Assembly (NCBI RefSeq): GCF_002159175.1
Contig: NZ_NFGZ01000011.1
Coordinates: 1 to 64,000 of the forward strand
Source: Flavonifractor sp. An92
GTDB lineage: Bacteria; Bacillota; Clostridia; Oscillospirales; Oscillospiraceae
Reading direction: 5' to 3'
DNA: 64,000 nucleotides
In this document: one piece after another, positions 23,967-32,568 of the stretch
How positions within the stretch are numbered: the stretch's first letter is position 1
Layout: the number at the start of each line of letters is the position of its first letter
Program-made: the position numbers and the translations under genes
The notes under the pieces: generated by a model
What the model was told of the DNA's origin: nothing
What the model saw: only the letters and a program-made list of their open reading frames with translations
The model's database searches: none

Positions 23967-24293
23967 CTAGATATTCCCTCTGGCATACGATAGAACGCAT
24001 AGAATTTAAATTATTTTATTGCCGTGGTTTGTGCAAATGATATACTAAACTGAAAAGTATTTCAATAGATTTTATTCATTTCAGTCAGCTTTTTCGATAA
24101 AACGGTCAGCACGCTCGAAATGCCAAATATCCCGAGACAAATTTGGTCATTTTATCTCTTCCTTTTTGAAAACCATTTCTTTAAAATACATATATATGTT
24201 GGAAATTAGACGGAATTTGGACAAAAATTTAAACTATTTTCCCCGTCAGGAACCGGGGCAGATCTTGAATCGGATGGAAAGGATGAACGGGAC
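23967..24293. promoter_or_regulatory. Divergent control region, AT-rich
   Basis: 327 bases without a gene, sharply more AT-rich than its surroundings. On the plus strand TTGCCG (24019-24024), 16 bases, TATACT (24041-24046) forms a promoter for the D-lyxose isomerase gene with a long leader. TGAAA/TTTCA half sites (24051-24064) just downstream form a small palindrome that could bind the GntR/LacI regulator. No clear minus-strand promoter was identified. Confidence 0.5.
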
Positions 24294-24983
24294 ATGAAAC
24301 GATCGGAAATCAATCGGGCGCTGAAGGAACTGGAGGCCATGTGCCAGAAATACTGCTGCTATCTGCCCCCCTTCTGTCACTTCACCCCGGAGCAGTGGCA
24401 GAGCATCGGCCATGAATACGACGAGGTCCGGGACTGCATGCTGGGCTGGGACATTACCGACTACGGCATGGGCAAGTTTGACGAGCTGGGCTTCTCCCTC
24501 ATCACCATCCGCAACGGAAACCGCGCCATGGCCGACAAGTACCCCAAGGTGTATGCGGAAAAGCTGCTCTACCTGAAGGAGGGTCAGTACGCCCCCAACC
24601 ACTTCCACTGGTACAAGACCGAGGACATCATCAACCGGGGCGGCGGAAATGTGCTCATCCGGGTGTATAACTCCCTGCCCAACGAAGAAATTGATTATGA
24701 GTCCGACGTGACCGTCCACACCGACGGGCGGACCTACACCGTCCCCGCCGGCACCCAGATCCGCCTGACCCCGGGCGAGAGCATCCACGTCCAGCAGTTC
24801 CTCTACCACGACTTTTCGGTGGAGCCCGGCACCGGCCCCGTCCTGCTGGGCGAGGTGAGCCAGTGCAACGACGACAACACCGACAACCGCTTCAACCCGC
24901 CCATGGGCCGCTTCCCGGAGATCGAGGAGGACGAGCCCCCCTACCGGCTGCTCTGCAACGAGTACCCGGCCGCCCGGGACTGA
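24294..24983 (+). CDS. D-lyxose isomerase (cupin type)
   Basis: 229 aa. The core PNHFHWYKTEDIINRGGGNV carries metal ligands His103, His105 and Glu110, with a later His172 (YHDF), matching bacterial D-lyxose ketol-isomerases that interconvert D-lyxose and D-xylulose (some also D-mannose and D-fructose). It is divergent from the acylneuraminate-type operon. An FGGY kinase that could take xylulose is coded 6 kb away (31102-32565). ATG 24294 has a GGAAAGGATG region upstream. Confidence 0.85.
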   Translation: MKRSEINRALKELEAMCQKYCCYLPPFCHFTPEQWQSIGHEYDEVRDCMLGWDITDYGMGKFDELGFSLITIRNGNRAMADKYPKVYAEKLLYLKEGQYAPNHFHWYKTEDIINRGGGNVLIRVYNSLPNEEIDYESDVTVHTDGRTYTVPAGTQIRLTPGESIHVQQFLYHDFSVEPGTGPVLLGEVSQCNDDNTDNRFNPPMGRFPEIEEDEPPYRLLCNEYPAARD

Positions 24984-25018
24984 TTTTCAGAAAGTCCATA
25001 TCGAAACAGAACCTGCCG

Positions 25019-25054
25019 CCAAAGGCCCTGGGGAACCATCCCCGGGGCCTTTGG
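25019..25054 (+). terminator. Terminator after the D-lyxose isomerase gene
   Basis: CCAAAGGCCCTGGGGA pairs with TCCCCGGGGCCTTTGG (one G-T pair) around a short ACCA loop, 36 bases after the stop codon. Confidence 0.75.
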
Positions 25055-25105
25055 TGTTCCCGGCGTATGTCCCGGAATTGGGGCGCCGCGCCTGTGCAAA
25101 GAACT

Positions 25106-25133
25106 GTGCACGAAATAAAATCATTTCATGCAC
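25106..25133. promoter_or_regulatory. 28-bp inverted repeat at the promoter of the large XRE regulator
   Basis: GTGCACGAAAT (25106-25116) and ATTTCATGCAC (25123-25133) match as inverted arms with one mismatch and a 6-base spacer. A TATACT -10 box lies at 25156-25161, which puts the right arm over the -35 region. It is probably an operator, most simply for autoregulation. Confidence 0.6.
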
Positions 25134-25200
25134 ACGTGGCTGGAATTTCCTGTGCTATACTGAACGTAGGTTGACCCAATCCGACACGAGGTGAGGACCC

Positions 25201-26646
25201 ATGCTGCTGTTCAGTGAATATCTGCGGGAGCTCATTCAGGCCAAAAAGTGGTCGGTGTCCGCGCTGTCCCGGATCTCCGGCGTGGAGCGGACCGCGATCT
25301 CCAAGACCCTGACCGGTCAGCGGGTGCTGCCCTACGACGCCCTGGACGCCCTGATCGATCATCTGCGGCTGTCGCCCAGCGAGGAGCAGCGCCTCCGGGC
25401 CTATTACGACACCCAGTTTGAAAAAGAGGGGCTGCGCCGGTCCAGAGAGCTGGTGGACAAGCTCCTGGCCGACCTGGTGGACCTGGATTTCTCCGCGCCG
25501 CCCTTTGAGGAGACCCGCCTGTTGGTGGATCTGGAGGGCTATGCGGGCGACCGCTCCATCTTCTCCGGGGTCACCAACGTGCAGCCGCTGCTGCGCATGG
25601 TGCTCTCGGAGGAGCTGCGGCGGCCCGATGCGTCGGTGGATCTCACCGTGCCGCCCTCGGATGTCTTTCTCAACGCGGAGCTGCGGCGGCGCTATCTGGA
25701 CGGACCGGTCACCGCCGAGATCCGCCAGATCATCGCCTTCGACGCCTCCGGCGCGGCCGAGGACATCAATCTCCACAACCTGGAGTGCTTCTGCCGCATT
25801 TTCCCCCTGTGTCTCCTGTCCAAGCGGCACTATCACCCCTATTACTACTACGATAACTCCCTGACCGCCCGCTATACCGACCCCTTTCCCTACTTTCTGG
25901 TCACCCACAGCTGCGTCGTGTGCCTGTCCGAGGACGGGCGGCACGCCATGCTCCTGCGCGGCTCCGATCAGGTCACCGGCTACCGCCGGCACTTCCAGTC
26001 CCTGCTGCGTCGGTGCCGGGAGCTGATCCAGTACACCGCCGACCCCATTGAGATCCTGGAGTCCTATCAGCGCTGCACCGACGCGGACGGCTTTTATATG
26101 GTGATGGACCAGCCCTGCTTTGGCCGCTTTTACGACGAGACCGTCATCGGCCAGTACCTGCGGCCGGGGCTGCCGTTCTATGACCGCCTGGAGGAGACCG
26201 CCCGGCGCCGTTTTGCGGGCCTGCGCTCCGCGGAGCGGTTCCACACCCTCTTTACCCAGAGCGGGCTGGAACGCTTTGCCGCCTCCGGGTCCCTGGACGA
26301 TTTCCCTACCGACCTCGTCGCGCCTTTCCCGCCGGAGGTGCGGCGGCAGCTCATGGCCGAGATGGCCCGGCTCATCCGCGCAGGTGAGATCACCGGGCGG
26401 ATTCTCCTGCCCGGCACCTTCCCGGACTATCTGAGCATGCACACCTCCCAGCGCTCGGGCATCGGCTTTTTCACCACCGAGCGCTTTCCGCTCCAGGACG
26501 GCTTTTGTTCGGTCCAGACCCGGGAGCCCAATCTGTGCCGGGCCTTCCATGGGTGGCTCACCCACCTGCCCGACAGCCCCCAGGCGTTGAGCCGGGAGGA
26601 GACCGCCGCCGCGCTGGAGCGCCTGGCCCGGGAGACCGCCGGATAA
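25201..26646 (+). CDS. Large XRE-type regulator with unknown sensor domain
   Basis: 481 aa. Residues 6-60 are an XRE-like helix-turn-helix (FSEYLRELIQAKKWSVSALS, then RISGVERTAISKTLTGQRVL). The remaining 400 residues have no family I can name. They are rich in aromatic and acidic residues, with a WHL-type C-terminal end and a segment SKRHYHPYYYYDN around residue 205. The size suggests an effector-binding or partner-sensing region. ATG 25201 follows GAGGTGAGG. The next gene downstream is the S-layer-anchored protein in the same direction, 40 bases away, possibly its target. Confidence 0.75.
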   Translation: MLLFSEYLRELIQAKKWSVSALSRISGVERTAISKTLTGQRVLPYDALDALIDHLRLSPSEEQRLRAYYDTQFEKEGLRRSRELVDKLLADLVDLDFSAPPFEETRLLVDLEGYAGDRSIFSGVTNVQPLLRMVLSEELRRPDASVDLTVPPSDVFLNAELRRRYLDGPVTAEIRQIIAFDASGAAEDINLHNLECFCRIFPLCLLSKRHYHPYYYYDNSLTARYTDPFPYFLVTHSCVVCLSEDGRHAMLLRGSDQVTGYRRHFQSLLRRCRELIQYTADPIEILESYQRCTDADGFYMVMDQPCFGRFYDETVIGQYLRPGLPFYDRLEETARRRFAGLRSAERFHTLFTQSGLERFAASGSLDDFPTDLVAPFPPEVRRQLMAEMARLIRAGEITGRILLPGTFPDYLSMHTSQRSGIGFFTTERFPLQDGFCSVQTREPNLCRAFHGWLTHLPDSPQALSREETAAALERLARETAG

Positions 26647-26686
26647 CGGTTTCACAATACATGCACCATTGGAGGATGAGAGAGGA

Positions 26687-29600
26687 ATGAAACGCAGAGT
26701 ATTTAGCCTGTTCCTGGCACTGATTCTGGTGCTGGGCGGCGTGATGCCCCTGGGCGCGCCGGGCGGCACCGCGCAGGCCGCCGCTTTCCGGGATGTGAGC
26801 AGCGGCGCCTGGTACGCCGACTATGTCCGCCGGGCCAGTGAGGAGGGCCTGATGGCCGGCACATCTGAGGACCGTTTTTCCCCGGATACCACCCTGACCC
26901 GGGCCATGTTCGTCACCATCCTGGGCCGGCTCCACCAGGTGGACCCGGACGACTACCGCCAGAGCACCGCCTTTGTGGACGCCCCGAAAGACAGCTGGTA
27001 CGGGCCCTATGTGAACTGGGCCAGCCAGCATGATATCGTCAGCGGCTACGGCACCTGGACCTTTGGCTCCGACGACCCCATCACCCGGGAGCAGATGGCC
27101 TCCATCCTGGCCCGGTACCTGGAGTTTCTGGATGTGGAGCTGCCGGACGGGGAGGACACCGTCTCCTCCTTCCGGGACAGCGGCAAGGTGTCCAACTGGG
27201 CCCGCCAGGGGGTGGAGCTCATGCGCCGCACCGGCATCCTCGCCGGTGACCAGAACCGCAACTTCCGCCCCGGCGCCACCGCCCTCCGCTCCGAGGCGGC
27301 CACTCTTTTTGTGCGCCTGATGGACGCCCTGGCCGCCGCCCAGGAGGAGACCGTCACCTTCGCGGAGGACAGCAAGGCCATCATCGCCCTCTATGAGGAC
27401 AGCACCCTCACCGGCTACGCCAAGGACTATGTCAGCGCCACCACGGACAGCCAGCGCCGGGAGTACGCCAACGAGATCTTCAACTACTTCCGCGCCTGTG
27501 AGGACGAGGGGACCATCCAGGATCTGAGCTGGAACCAGACCGAAAACGTCTTTTATTTTGAGAGCGCCACTGGTATTCTCTGCATGTACGAGCTGCAGGA
27601 AGAGGAGGATGTCTCCGTCTTTGGTGCTCCCGCGGGTGAGGTCTACGCCGGCACCACCACCCAGACCTCCAACGGCACCTATCTCTCCGGAAAGAAGGCC
27701 GTCATTCTCTCCGGTTTCCCCAAGACCACGAATACTTACACCGAAACCTATCTGGACCTGATCGGGATTCTGGGCAATGCGGAGACCCGGCCCGATCTGA
27801 CCGTGGACTACCGGGCCGAAGCCACCGTGGCCGACTTCCGGAGTCTGGATGATCCCACCGTGGTGGTGGTCAACTCCCATGGTGCCCTTTATAATGGGAC
27901 CCCGGTCATCTGTCTGGAGGAGGCGGTCACCAGCTCCAAGAACCAGACCTATCAGAATCTTTTGAATCAGGGCTATATTGGCTTCTCTGACGGCACGAAC
28001 TCCAAGCACAGCAAGTACATCATCTTTCCCTCTTTCTTTACCGGCATCTACGGCTCCTACGGGCTGGAGGGTTCCCTGGTCCACCTGTGCTGCTGTGACG
28101 CCCTTTCCAACGACCAGCTGGCCAATGCCCTGCTGGCTGCGGGGGCGGAGACCGTCAGCGGCTACACCGCCTCCGTCCAGACCACCTATGACCGCTCCTG
28201 CACCACCGCCTACTTCCGCTCCCTCATGGAGGGAAAGAGTGTCGCCGTGGCCTACACCGATGCCACAAAGGCGGTCAACGGAAAGCAGGACACCTATGCC
28301 GGAGCCACCTTCCAGGTGAAGGGCAACCGCTTGGTCTACCTGGTCAGCTCCTCCCAGCTCACCGGCACCGTGTTCAATCAGAATTCCGTGGGCATCGCGG
28401 GGGCCACCGTCACGCTGAAAGCGGGCGGCCAGACGCTGGCCACGGCCAAGACCGCCTCGGACGGCTCTTACTCCCTGCCGTGCAGCTGGGACAAGACCAG
28501 CTACACCCTTCTGGTCCAGGCCGACGGCTTTGCCGACAAGGAGGACCTGCTCTACACCCAGGTGGCCACCCACGATGTGACCCTCACGCCTTCCGCCAGG
28601 GGCGCCCTGAAGATCACGGTCAAGAGCGCCGATGGCGAAAACCTGGGGCTCTATAATATCCATGTAAAAAATCAGAGCGGGACCACCGTGTGGAAGAAAT
28701 CCGACGGGTTTTCCAATCAGAGCACAGCCACCGAGACGGCCACGGATCTCACCCTCAACACGGAGTATAAGATCGAGGCCTCGGCCAGCTTCTATACGGC
28801 GGTCAATCAGTCGGTGCGCGTGAGCCAGGACGGGCAAAGTGTAGAGATCGAGCTCTACCGGGGCACCTACGGCTTCAAGGGCAAGGTGGTGGACGACGCC
28901 ACCGGCCGCCCCATCCAGGGGGTGAAGGCCGAGCTGACCGCCAAGTCGGGCAATGTCTACGGCACCGCCACCACCGACAGCACCGGCAGCTTCCAGGTCA
29001 TGGGCAAGGCGGGCCTGGTGCTGTATACGCTGCGCCTGTCGGGCAACGGCTATGAGACCATGACCGATTTGGGCAGCGGCAAGATTCTTAGCCTGAACGA
29101 GCCGGTGGATCTGGGCACCATCCGCATGACCGCCGCCGGGGGCAGCACCCAGCCAGTGGACCCGGAGCCCAGCCAGCCGGTGGAGCCCTCCCAGCCGGAG
29201 CAGGACGGGGAGTACACCCTGATCTACACCGCCGAGGACCTGACCGCCATTTCCAGCAAGAGCGGCCAGTACAAGCTGGCTAACGACCTGGATCTGACCG
29301 ACTATCCCCGTTCTGTCGTGGGACTTTTGACCAAAGACACCGTGTTGGACGGGGGCGGACACACTCTCCGGATCAACCAGCGCAATCAGTTCTTCGGCGG
29401 GGTCATCTCCAGCAACTACGGTACCATCCGCAACCTGAATGTCACCGGCACGGCGGTTTTTGAGGACGAGGGCACCTCGGAGTTCGGCGGGATCTGCGGC
29501 ATAAACTACGGCCTGATTGAAAATTGCAGTTTTAACGGCACCATCCGCTCCAGCACGGCCATCAATAATAATGGCAGCCTTAGCCAAGGCATCGGGGGTA

Positions 29601-30163
29601 TCTGCGGTCGAAACAGCGGGACCATCCGCAACTGCACCGTATCCGGCTCCATCTCCCTGACTCTGGACATGAGTGGCTGGGGTGTGGGCGGCATCTGCGG
29701 TTATGCCGACACAGTCGGCGTCCTGGAGAACTGCATCAACCGGGCCACCGTGAGCGTCCAGGTGACCGGAGGTTACTACGAAGTGTCACGGCGGGCCTAT
29801 GTGGGCGGCATCTGCGGCTACTGTAACGGCTATGAGGATATCTACCTCACCGACTGCCTGAACACGGCCAACATCACCGCCAAGACCACCAAAGGCACGA
29901 CCCGTGCGGCGGGCGTATGCGCCTGGTCCGGCACACTGGAGGGCTGCGCCAACACCGGCGCGTGTATCACGGCCACCGGCACCTACTTCGTACCAACTGA
30001 CCCTTACTCCGGCAGTATAGCTTATGGAGTGGGACACGGCGAGGACTCCACCTGCTACTGCTCCGACGCCACCACCCTGGTGGATGCCAGCGGCACACGG
30101 AATGTTGCCGAGGACTCCAATCTGATCCTGCGTACCACATCGGAGATTCTGGAGATGTGGTAA
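26687..30163 (+). CDS. SLH-anchored secreted protein with caspase-like domain and GLUG repeats
   Basis: 1158 aa from ATG 26687 (AGAGGA site). Signal peptide 1-32 ending AQAAA. Three S-layer homology domains at about 33-85, 95-150 and 158-213 anchor it to the cell wall. Residues about 335-555 look like a caspase/CHAT-type cysteine peptidase: His398 in VVVVNSHG and Cys468-470 in LVHLCCCDAL, followed by the typical ALLAAGAETVSGYTASV strand. Then come three carboxypeptidase-regulatory-like beta sandwiches (about 555-830), a Pro-rich hinge (PEPSQPVEPSQPEQ), and a beta-helix of GLUG-type repeats (GGICG-x6-IENC) to the end. Substrate unknown. Confidence 0.82.
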   Translation: MKRRVFSLFLALILVLGGVMPLGAPGGTAQAAAFRDVSSGAWYADYVRRASEEGLMAGTSEDRFSPDTTLTRAMFVTILGRLHQVDPDDYRQSTAFVDAPKDSWYGPYVNWASQHDIVSGYGTWTFGSDDPITREQMASILARYLEFLDVELPDGEDTVSSFRDSGKVSNWARQGVELMRRTGILAGDQNRNFRPGATALRSEAATLFVRLMDALAAAQEETVTFAEDSKAIIALYEDSTLTGYAKDYVSATTDSQRREYANEIFNYFRACEDEGTIQDLSWNQTENVFYFESATGILCMYELQEEEDVSVFGAPAGEVYAGTTTQTSNGTYLSGKKAVILSGFPKTTNTYTETYLDLIGILGNAETRPDLTVDYRAEATVADFRSLDDPTVVVVNSHGALYNGTPVICLEEAVTSSKNQTYQNLLNQGYIGFSDGTNSKHSKYIIFPSFFTGIYGSYGLEGSLVHLCCCDALSNDQLANALLAAGAETVSGYTASVQTTYDRSCTTAYFRSLMEGKSVAVAYTDATKAVNGKQDTYAGATFQVKGNRLVYLVSSSQLTGTVFNQNSVGIAGATVTLKAGGQTLATAKTASDGSYSLPCSWDKTSYTLLVQADGFADKEDLLYTQVATHDVTLTPSARGALKITVKSADGENLGLYNIHVKNQSGTTVWKKSDGFSNQSTATETATDLTLNTEYKIEASASFYTAVNQSVRVSQDGQSVEIELYRGTYGFKGKVVDDATGRPIQGVKAELTAKSGNVYGTATTDSTGSFQVMGKAGLVLYTLRLSGNGYETMTDLGSGKILSLNEPVDLGTIRMTAAGGSTQPVDPEPSQPVEPSQPEQDGEYTLIYTAEDLTAISSKSGQYKLANDLDLTDYPRSVVGLLTKDTVLDGGGHTLRINQRNQFFGGVISSNYGTIRNLNVTGTAVFEDEGTSEFGGICGINYGLIENCSFNGTIRSSTAINNNGSLSQGIGGICGRNSGTIRNCTVSGSISLTLDMSGWGVGGICGYADTVGVLENCINRATVSVQVTGGYYEVSRRAYVGGICGYCNGYEDIYLTDCLNTANITAKTTKGTTRAAGVCAWSGTLEGCANTGACITATGTYFVPTDPYSGSIAYGVGHGEDSTCYCSDATTLVDASGTRNVAEDSNLILRTTSEILEMW

Positions 30164-30190
30164 CGCCCGTCGGAACCCACCGCCAGAGCG

Positions 30191-30236
30191 AAAAATCCCC
30201 CCGGATGCAGTGCTTGCTGCATCCGGGGGGATTTTT
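30191..30236. terminator. Strong terminator between convergent genes
   Basis: A perfect 20-bp stem (30191-30210 with 30217-30236), loop TGCTTG, T-runs at both ends. It serves the SLH protein gene (plus) and the aldolase gene (minus). Confidence 0.95.
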
Positions 30237-30259
30237 TCGGAAATGGAGCGCGGAGAGGC

Positions 30260-31096
30260 TTACAGCCCCGCAAAGACCCGCATGGCCTGTTCGGCGTCGG
30301 ACTGCATGGCCTTCTGGGCGGCCAGAGCCAGATCGTGGAAGAAGGTAATGTCCTCCCGGGCAAGAAGCTCCTTCACCGCCTGGGTGCCGGCCTTGGACAT
30401 GTAGCTGTAATAATTGATTTTCCGCAGGCCGTTGGCGATACCGGTGCGGTAGTCCTCCGGCGAGACGCCGGAGCCGCCGTGCATCACCAGGGGCAGGCCG
30501 GTCTTTTGGGCGATCACTTTGACCCGCTCCAGGTCCAGCACGGGCTTGGACTTGTAGATGCCGTGGGCGGTGCCGAAGCTGGGGGCCAGGGCGTCGATGC
30601 CGGTTTTTTCGCAGAATTCCACCGCCTGCTCGGGGTCGGTGTACACCGGGCCGGAGGCGCTGGCTCCGCCGCCCTCCCGGGAGGCCAGGGCGCCCAGCTC
30701 GGCCTCCACGCCGCAGTTATAGCCCTTGGCCATGGCCACGGCCTTCTTGGTGTTCTCCAGATTTTCCGCATAGGGGAGGGTGCTGCCGTCGTACATCACG
30801 CCGGTGAAGCCCAGCTCCAGCGCCCGGGCCATGTAGTCCAGGGTCTCGCAGTGGTCCAGATGGACGCAGACGGGCACCTTGGCGCGCCGGGCGGCCTCCA
30901 GCATCACGGGGCCGATTTTGTCCAGAGGGGCCACGTCCTCGTGCAGCTGGGCGTGGGAGAGGATGACGGGGACGTTCAGCTTCTCCGCCGTGTCCACCAC
31001 GGCCAGGATGCACTCCAGATTGGGCGTGTTGAACGCGCCCACGGCGAAGTGTTTTTCCTCCGCCAGATTCAGGATCTCAACCAGATTGACAAGCAT
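30260..31096 (-). CDS. Class II ketose-bisphosphate aldolase (FbaA/GatY/KbaY family)
   Basis: 278 aa. Zinc and catalytic residues visible: Asp81-His82 in VCVHLDHC, VEAELG, His in TAHGIY, and His in VMHGGSG. The family cleaves phosphorylated ketoses to glycerone phosphate and an aldehyde. It is the last gene of a leftward set with an FGGY kinase and a fucose/arabinose isomerase-type protein, so it may split the kinase product rather than fructose bisphosphate. Five bases separate it from the kinase gene. Confidence 0.88.
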   Translation of the reverse strand: MLVNLVEILNLAEEKHFAVGAFNTPNLECILAVVDTAEKLNVPVILSHAQLHEDVAPLDKIGPVMLEAARRAKVPVCVHLDHCETLDYMARALELGFTGVMYDGSTLPYAENLENTKKAVAMAKGYNCGVEAELGALASREGGGASASGPVYTDPEQAVEFCEKTGIDALAPSFGTAHGIYKSKPVLDLERVKVIAQKTGLPLVMHGGSGVSPEDYRTGIANGLRKINYYSYMSKAGTQAVKELLAREDITFFHDLALAAQKAMQSDAEQAMRVFAGL

Positions 31097-31101
31097 CTTT
31101 C

Positions 31102-32565
31102 TTACCTCACAAGTGGGCGGACGGCGTCATAAACGCCCTTGTACCGCTCGTAAATTACCATGTAAGCCCGGTGCAGCTCCGGGCGGGGGTAGTAGGTCTC
31201 CATCTCCTGTACCATGTGCCCGGCGGCCTCCCGGAGGTCCGTGAAAAGCCCTACCGCCACGCCGGTCAGCATGGCCGAGCCCACGGTGCCCGCGTCCACG
31301 GTCCGCAGGGCCGTGATGGGGAGATTCAGGATATCCGCCTTCATCTGCATCCACACCTTGGAGCGGGCGCCGCCGCCGGTGGCGTGGAGGCGCTCAAAGC
31401 GGATGCCGGAGCCCAGGAGGGCCTCGTAGTTGAGGCGCATCTCATAGGCCACGCCCTCCATGCAGGCGCGGTAGAGCTCTGCCGGGGTGGTGGAAGTGGT
31501 GAGCCCCAGAATGGCTCCCTTGGAGCCAGTGTCCATGTAGGGGGTGGCGGCCCCGGCAAAGTGGGGCAGCACCAGGAGGCCGGTGGGGGCGTCACCGTGG
31601 TAGGCGCGCTCCATGGTCTCGTTGGTCTCGCCCTTTCCGAAGGTCTCCATGCACCACTGCATCAGGGCCCCGCCAGTGTAGGAGAAGGCGTAGGCCACAT
31701 ATTTGCCGGGCACCACATAGGGCACCACGGAGAAGAAGCCCTTGCGCATGACCTCGATGTCGGGGATGTGGTCGTAGATGGGGGTGAGGCACTCCACCGT
31801 GCCCGCGCCGTCCACCGCCACGCTGCCGTCGAAGGCTCCAGCACCCACAGCGGCGGCCACTTGGTCGTGGCTGACCGACACGATGACACACGCGGGGCTG
31901 AGGCCCGTCCGTTGGGCGGCCTCCGGAGTCACCGTCCCGGCGGGGGTGCCGGTGGGGACCGGCTCGCTCAGAAGGGCGGGGTCGATGCCGGCGGCGTCCA
32001 GGACCTCTTTGCTCCACGTCAGGGTGTGGATGTCAAAGGCCATGGTGCGGCTGGCCAGGGAGTAGTCGATCTGGGCCCTGCCGGTGAGATGCCGGACCAC
32101 CAGATCCTCAATGAGGTGGATGTGTCTGGCGGCATCCCAGACCTCCGGGCGGTGCTTCTTCAGCCACATCAGCTTGGAGATGGAGTACATCTCGTGGGGG
32201 GCAAGGCCGGTGATGGACGCGATGCGCGCCGCGCCTAGCTTGTGGACCAGCTCCGCGCACTCCTCCGCCCCCCGGGGGTCGGTGTAGAGCATGGCGTTGT
32301 GGAGCGGCGTCCCTGCGCCGTCCACCAGCACGCAGGTCTCTCCGAAGCTGGTGACGCCGATGCCCTTGAGGTCCGGGTACTTGGGACCCAGCTCGTGGAG
32401 AACGGCGTACACGCTCTCCAGAAGGGCGGAGAGGTCGATCTCATGGGTCCCTGCGGAGCGGCACACGGGGTAGTCCCGATAGGCCTTGTCCACCTGATTC
32501 CCGCTCTCATCGAACACCGTCAGCTTGCAGCCGGTGGTGCCGATGTCCAATCCTGCGATCTTCAT
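31102..32565 (-). CDS. FGGY-family carbohydrate kinase (xylulokinase-like)
   Basis: 487 aa. An N-terminal ATPase motif (GLDIGTTGCKLTVFDESGN), the second phosphate motif (VAVDGAGTVECL) and the C-terminal adenosine motif with ATGGGARSKVWMQMKADIL fit the FGGY family at the right length. It phosphorylates a ketose, giving substrate for the aldolase downstream. The subgroup looks nearest to xylulokinase, but ribulokinase or a ketohexose kinase is possible. It sits 3 bases after the isomerase gene. Confidence 0.85.
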   Translation of the reverse strand: MKIAGLDIGTTGCKLTVFDESGNQVDKAYRDYPVCRSAGTHEIDLSALLESVYAVLHELGPKYPDLKGIGVTSFGETCVLVDGAGTPLHNAMLYTDPRGAEECAELVHKLGAARIASITGLAPHEMYSISKLMWLKKHRPEVWDAARHIHLIEDLVVRHLTGRAQIDYSLASRTMAFDIHTLTWSKEVLDAAGIDPALLSEPVPTGTPAGTVTPEAAQRTGLSPACVIVSVSHDQVAAAVGAGAFDGSVAVDGAGTVECLTPIYDHIPDIEVMRKGFFSVVPYVVPGKYVAYAFSYTGGALMQWCMETFGKGETNETMERAYHGDAPTGLLVLPHFAGAATPYMDTGSKGAILGLTTSTTPAELYRACMEGVAYEMRLNYEALLGSGIRFERLHATGGGARSKVWMQMKADILNLPITALRTVDAGTVGSAMLTGVAVGLFTDLREAAGHMVQEMETYYPRPELHRAYMVIYERYKGVYDAVRPLVR

Positions 32566-32568
32566 AGC

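Noticed and set aside
26558-29587. 1009-codon open frame on the minus strand opposite the SLH protein gene
   Set aside because: The plus-strand frame has a signal peptide, SLH domains and repeats. The opposite frame has no domain, and its Gly/Val/His-rich make-up is typical of the antisense of GC-rich genes.
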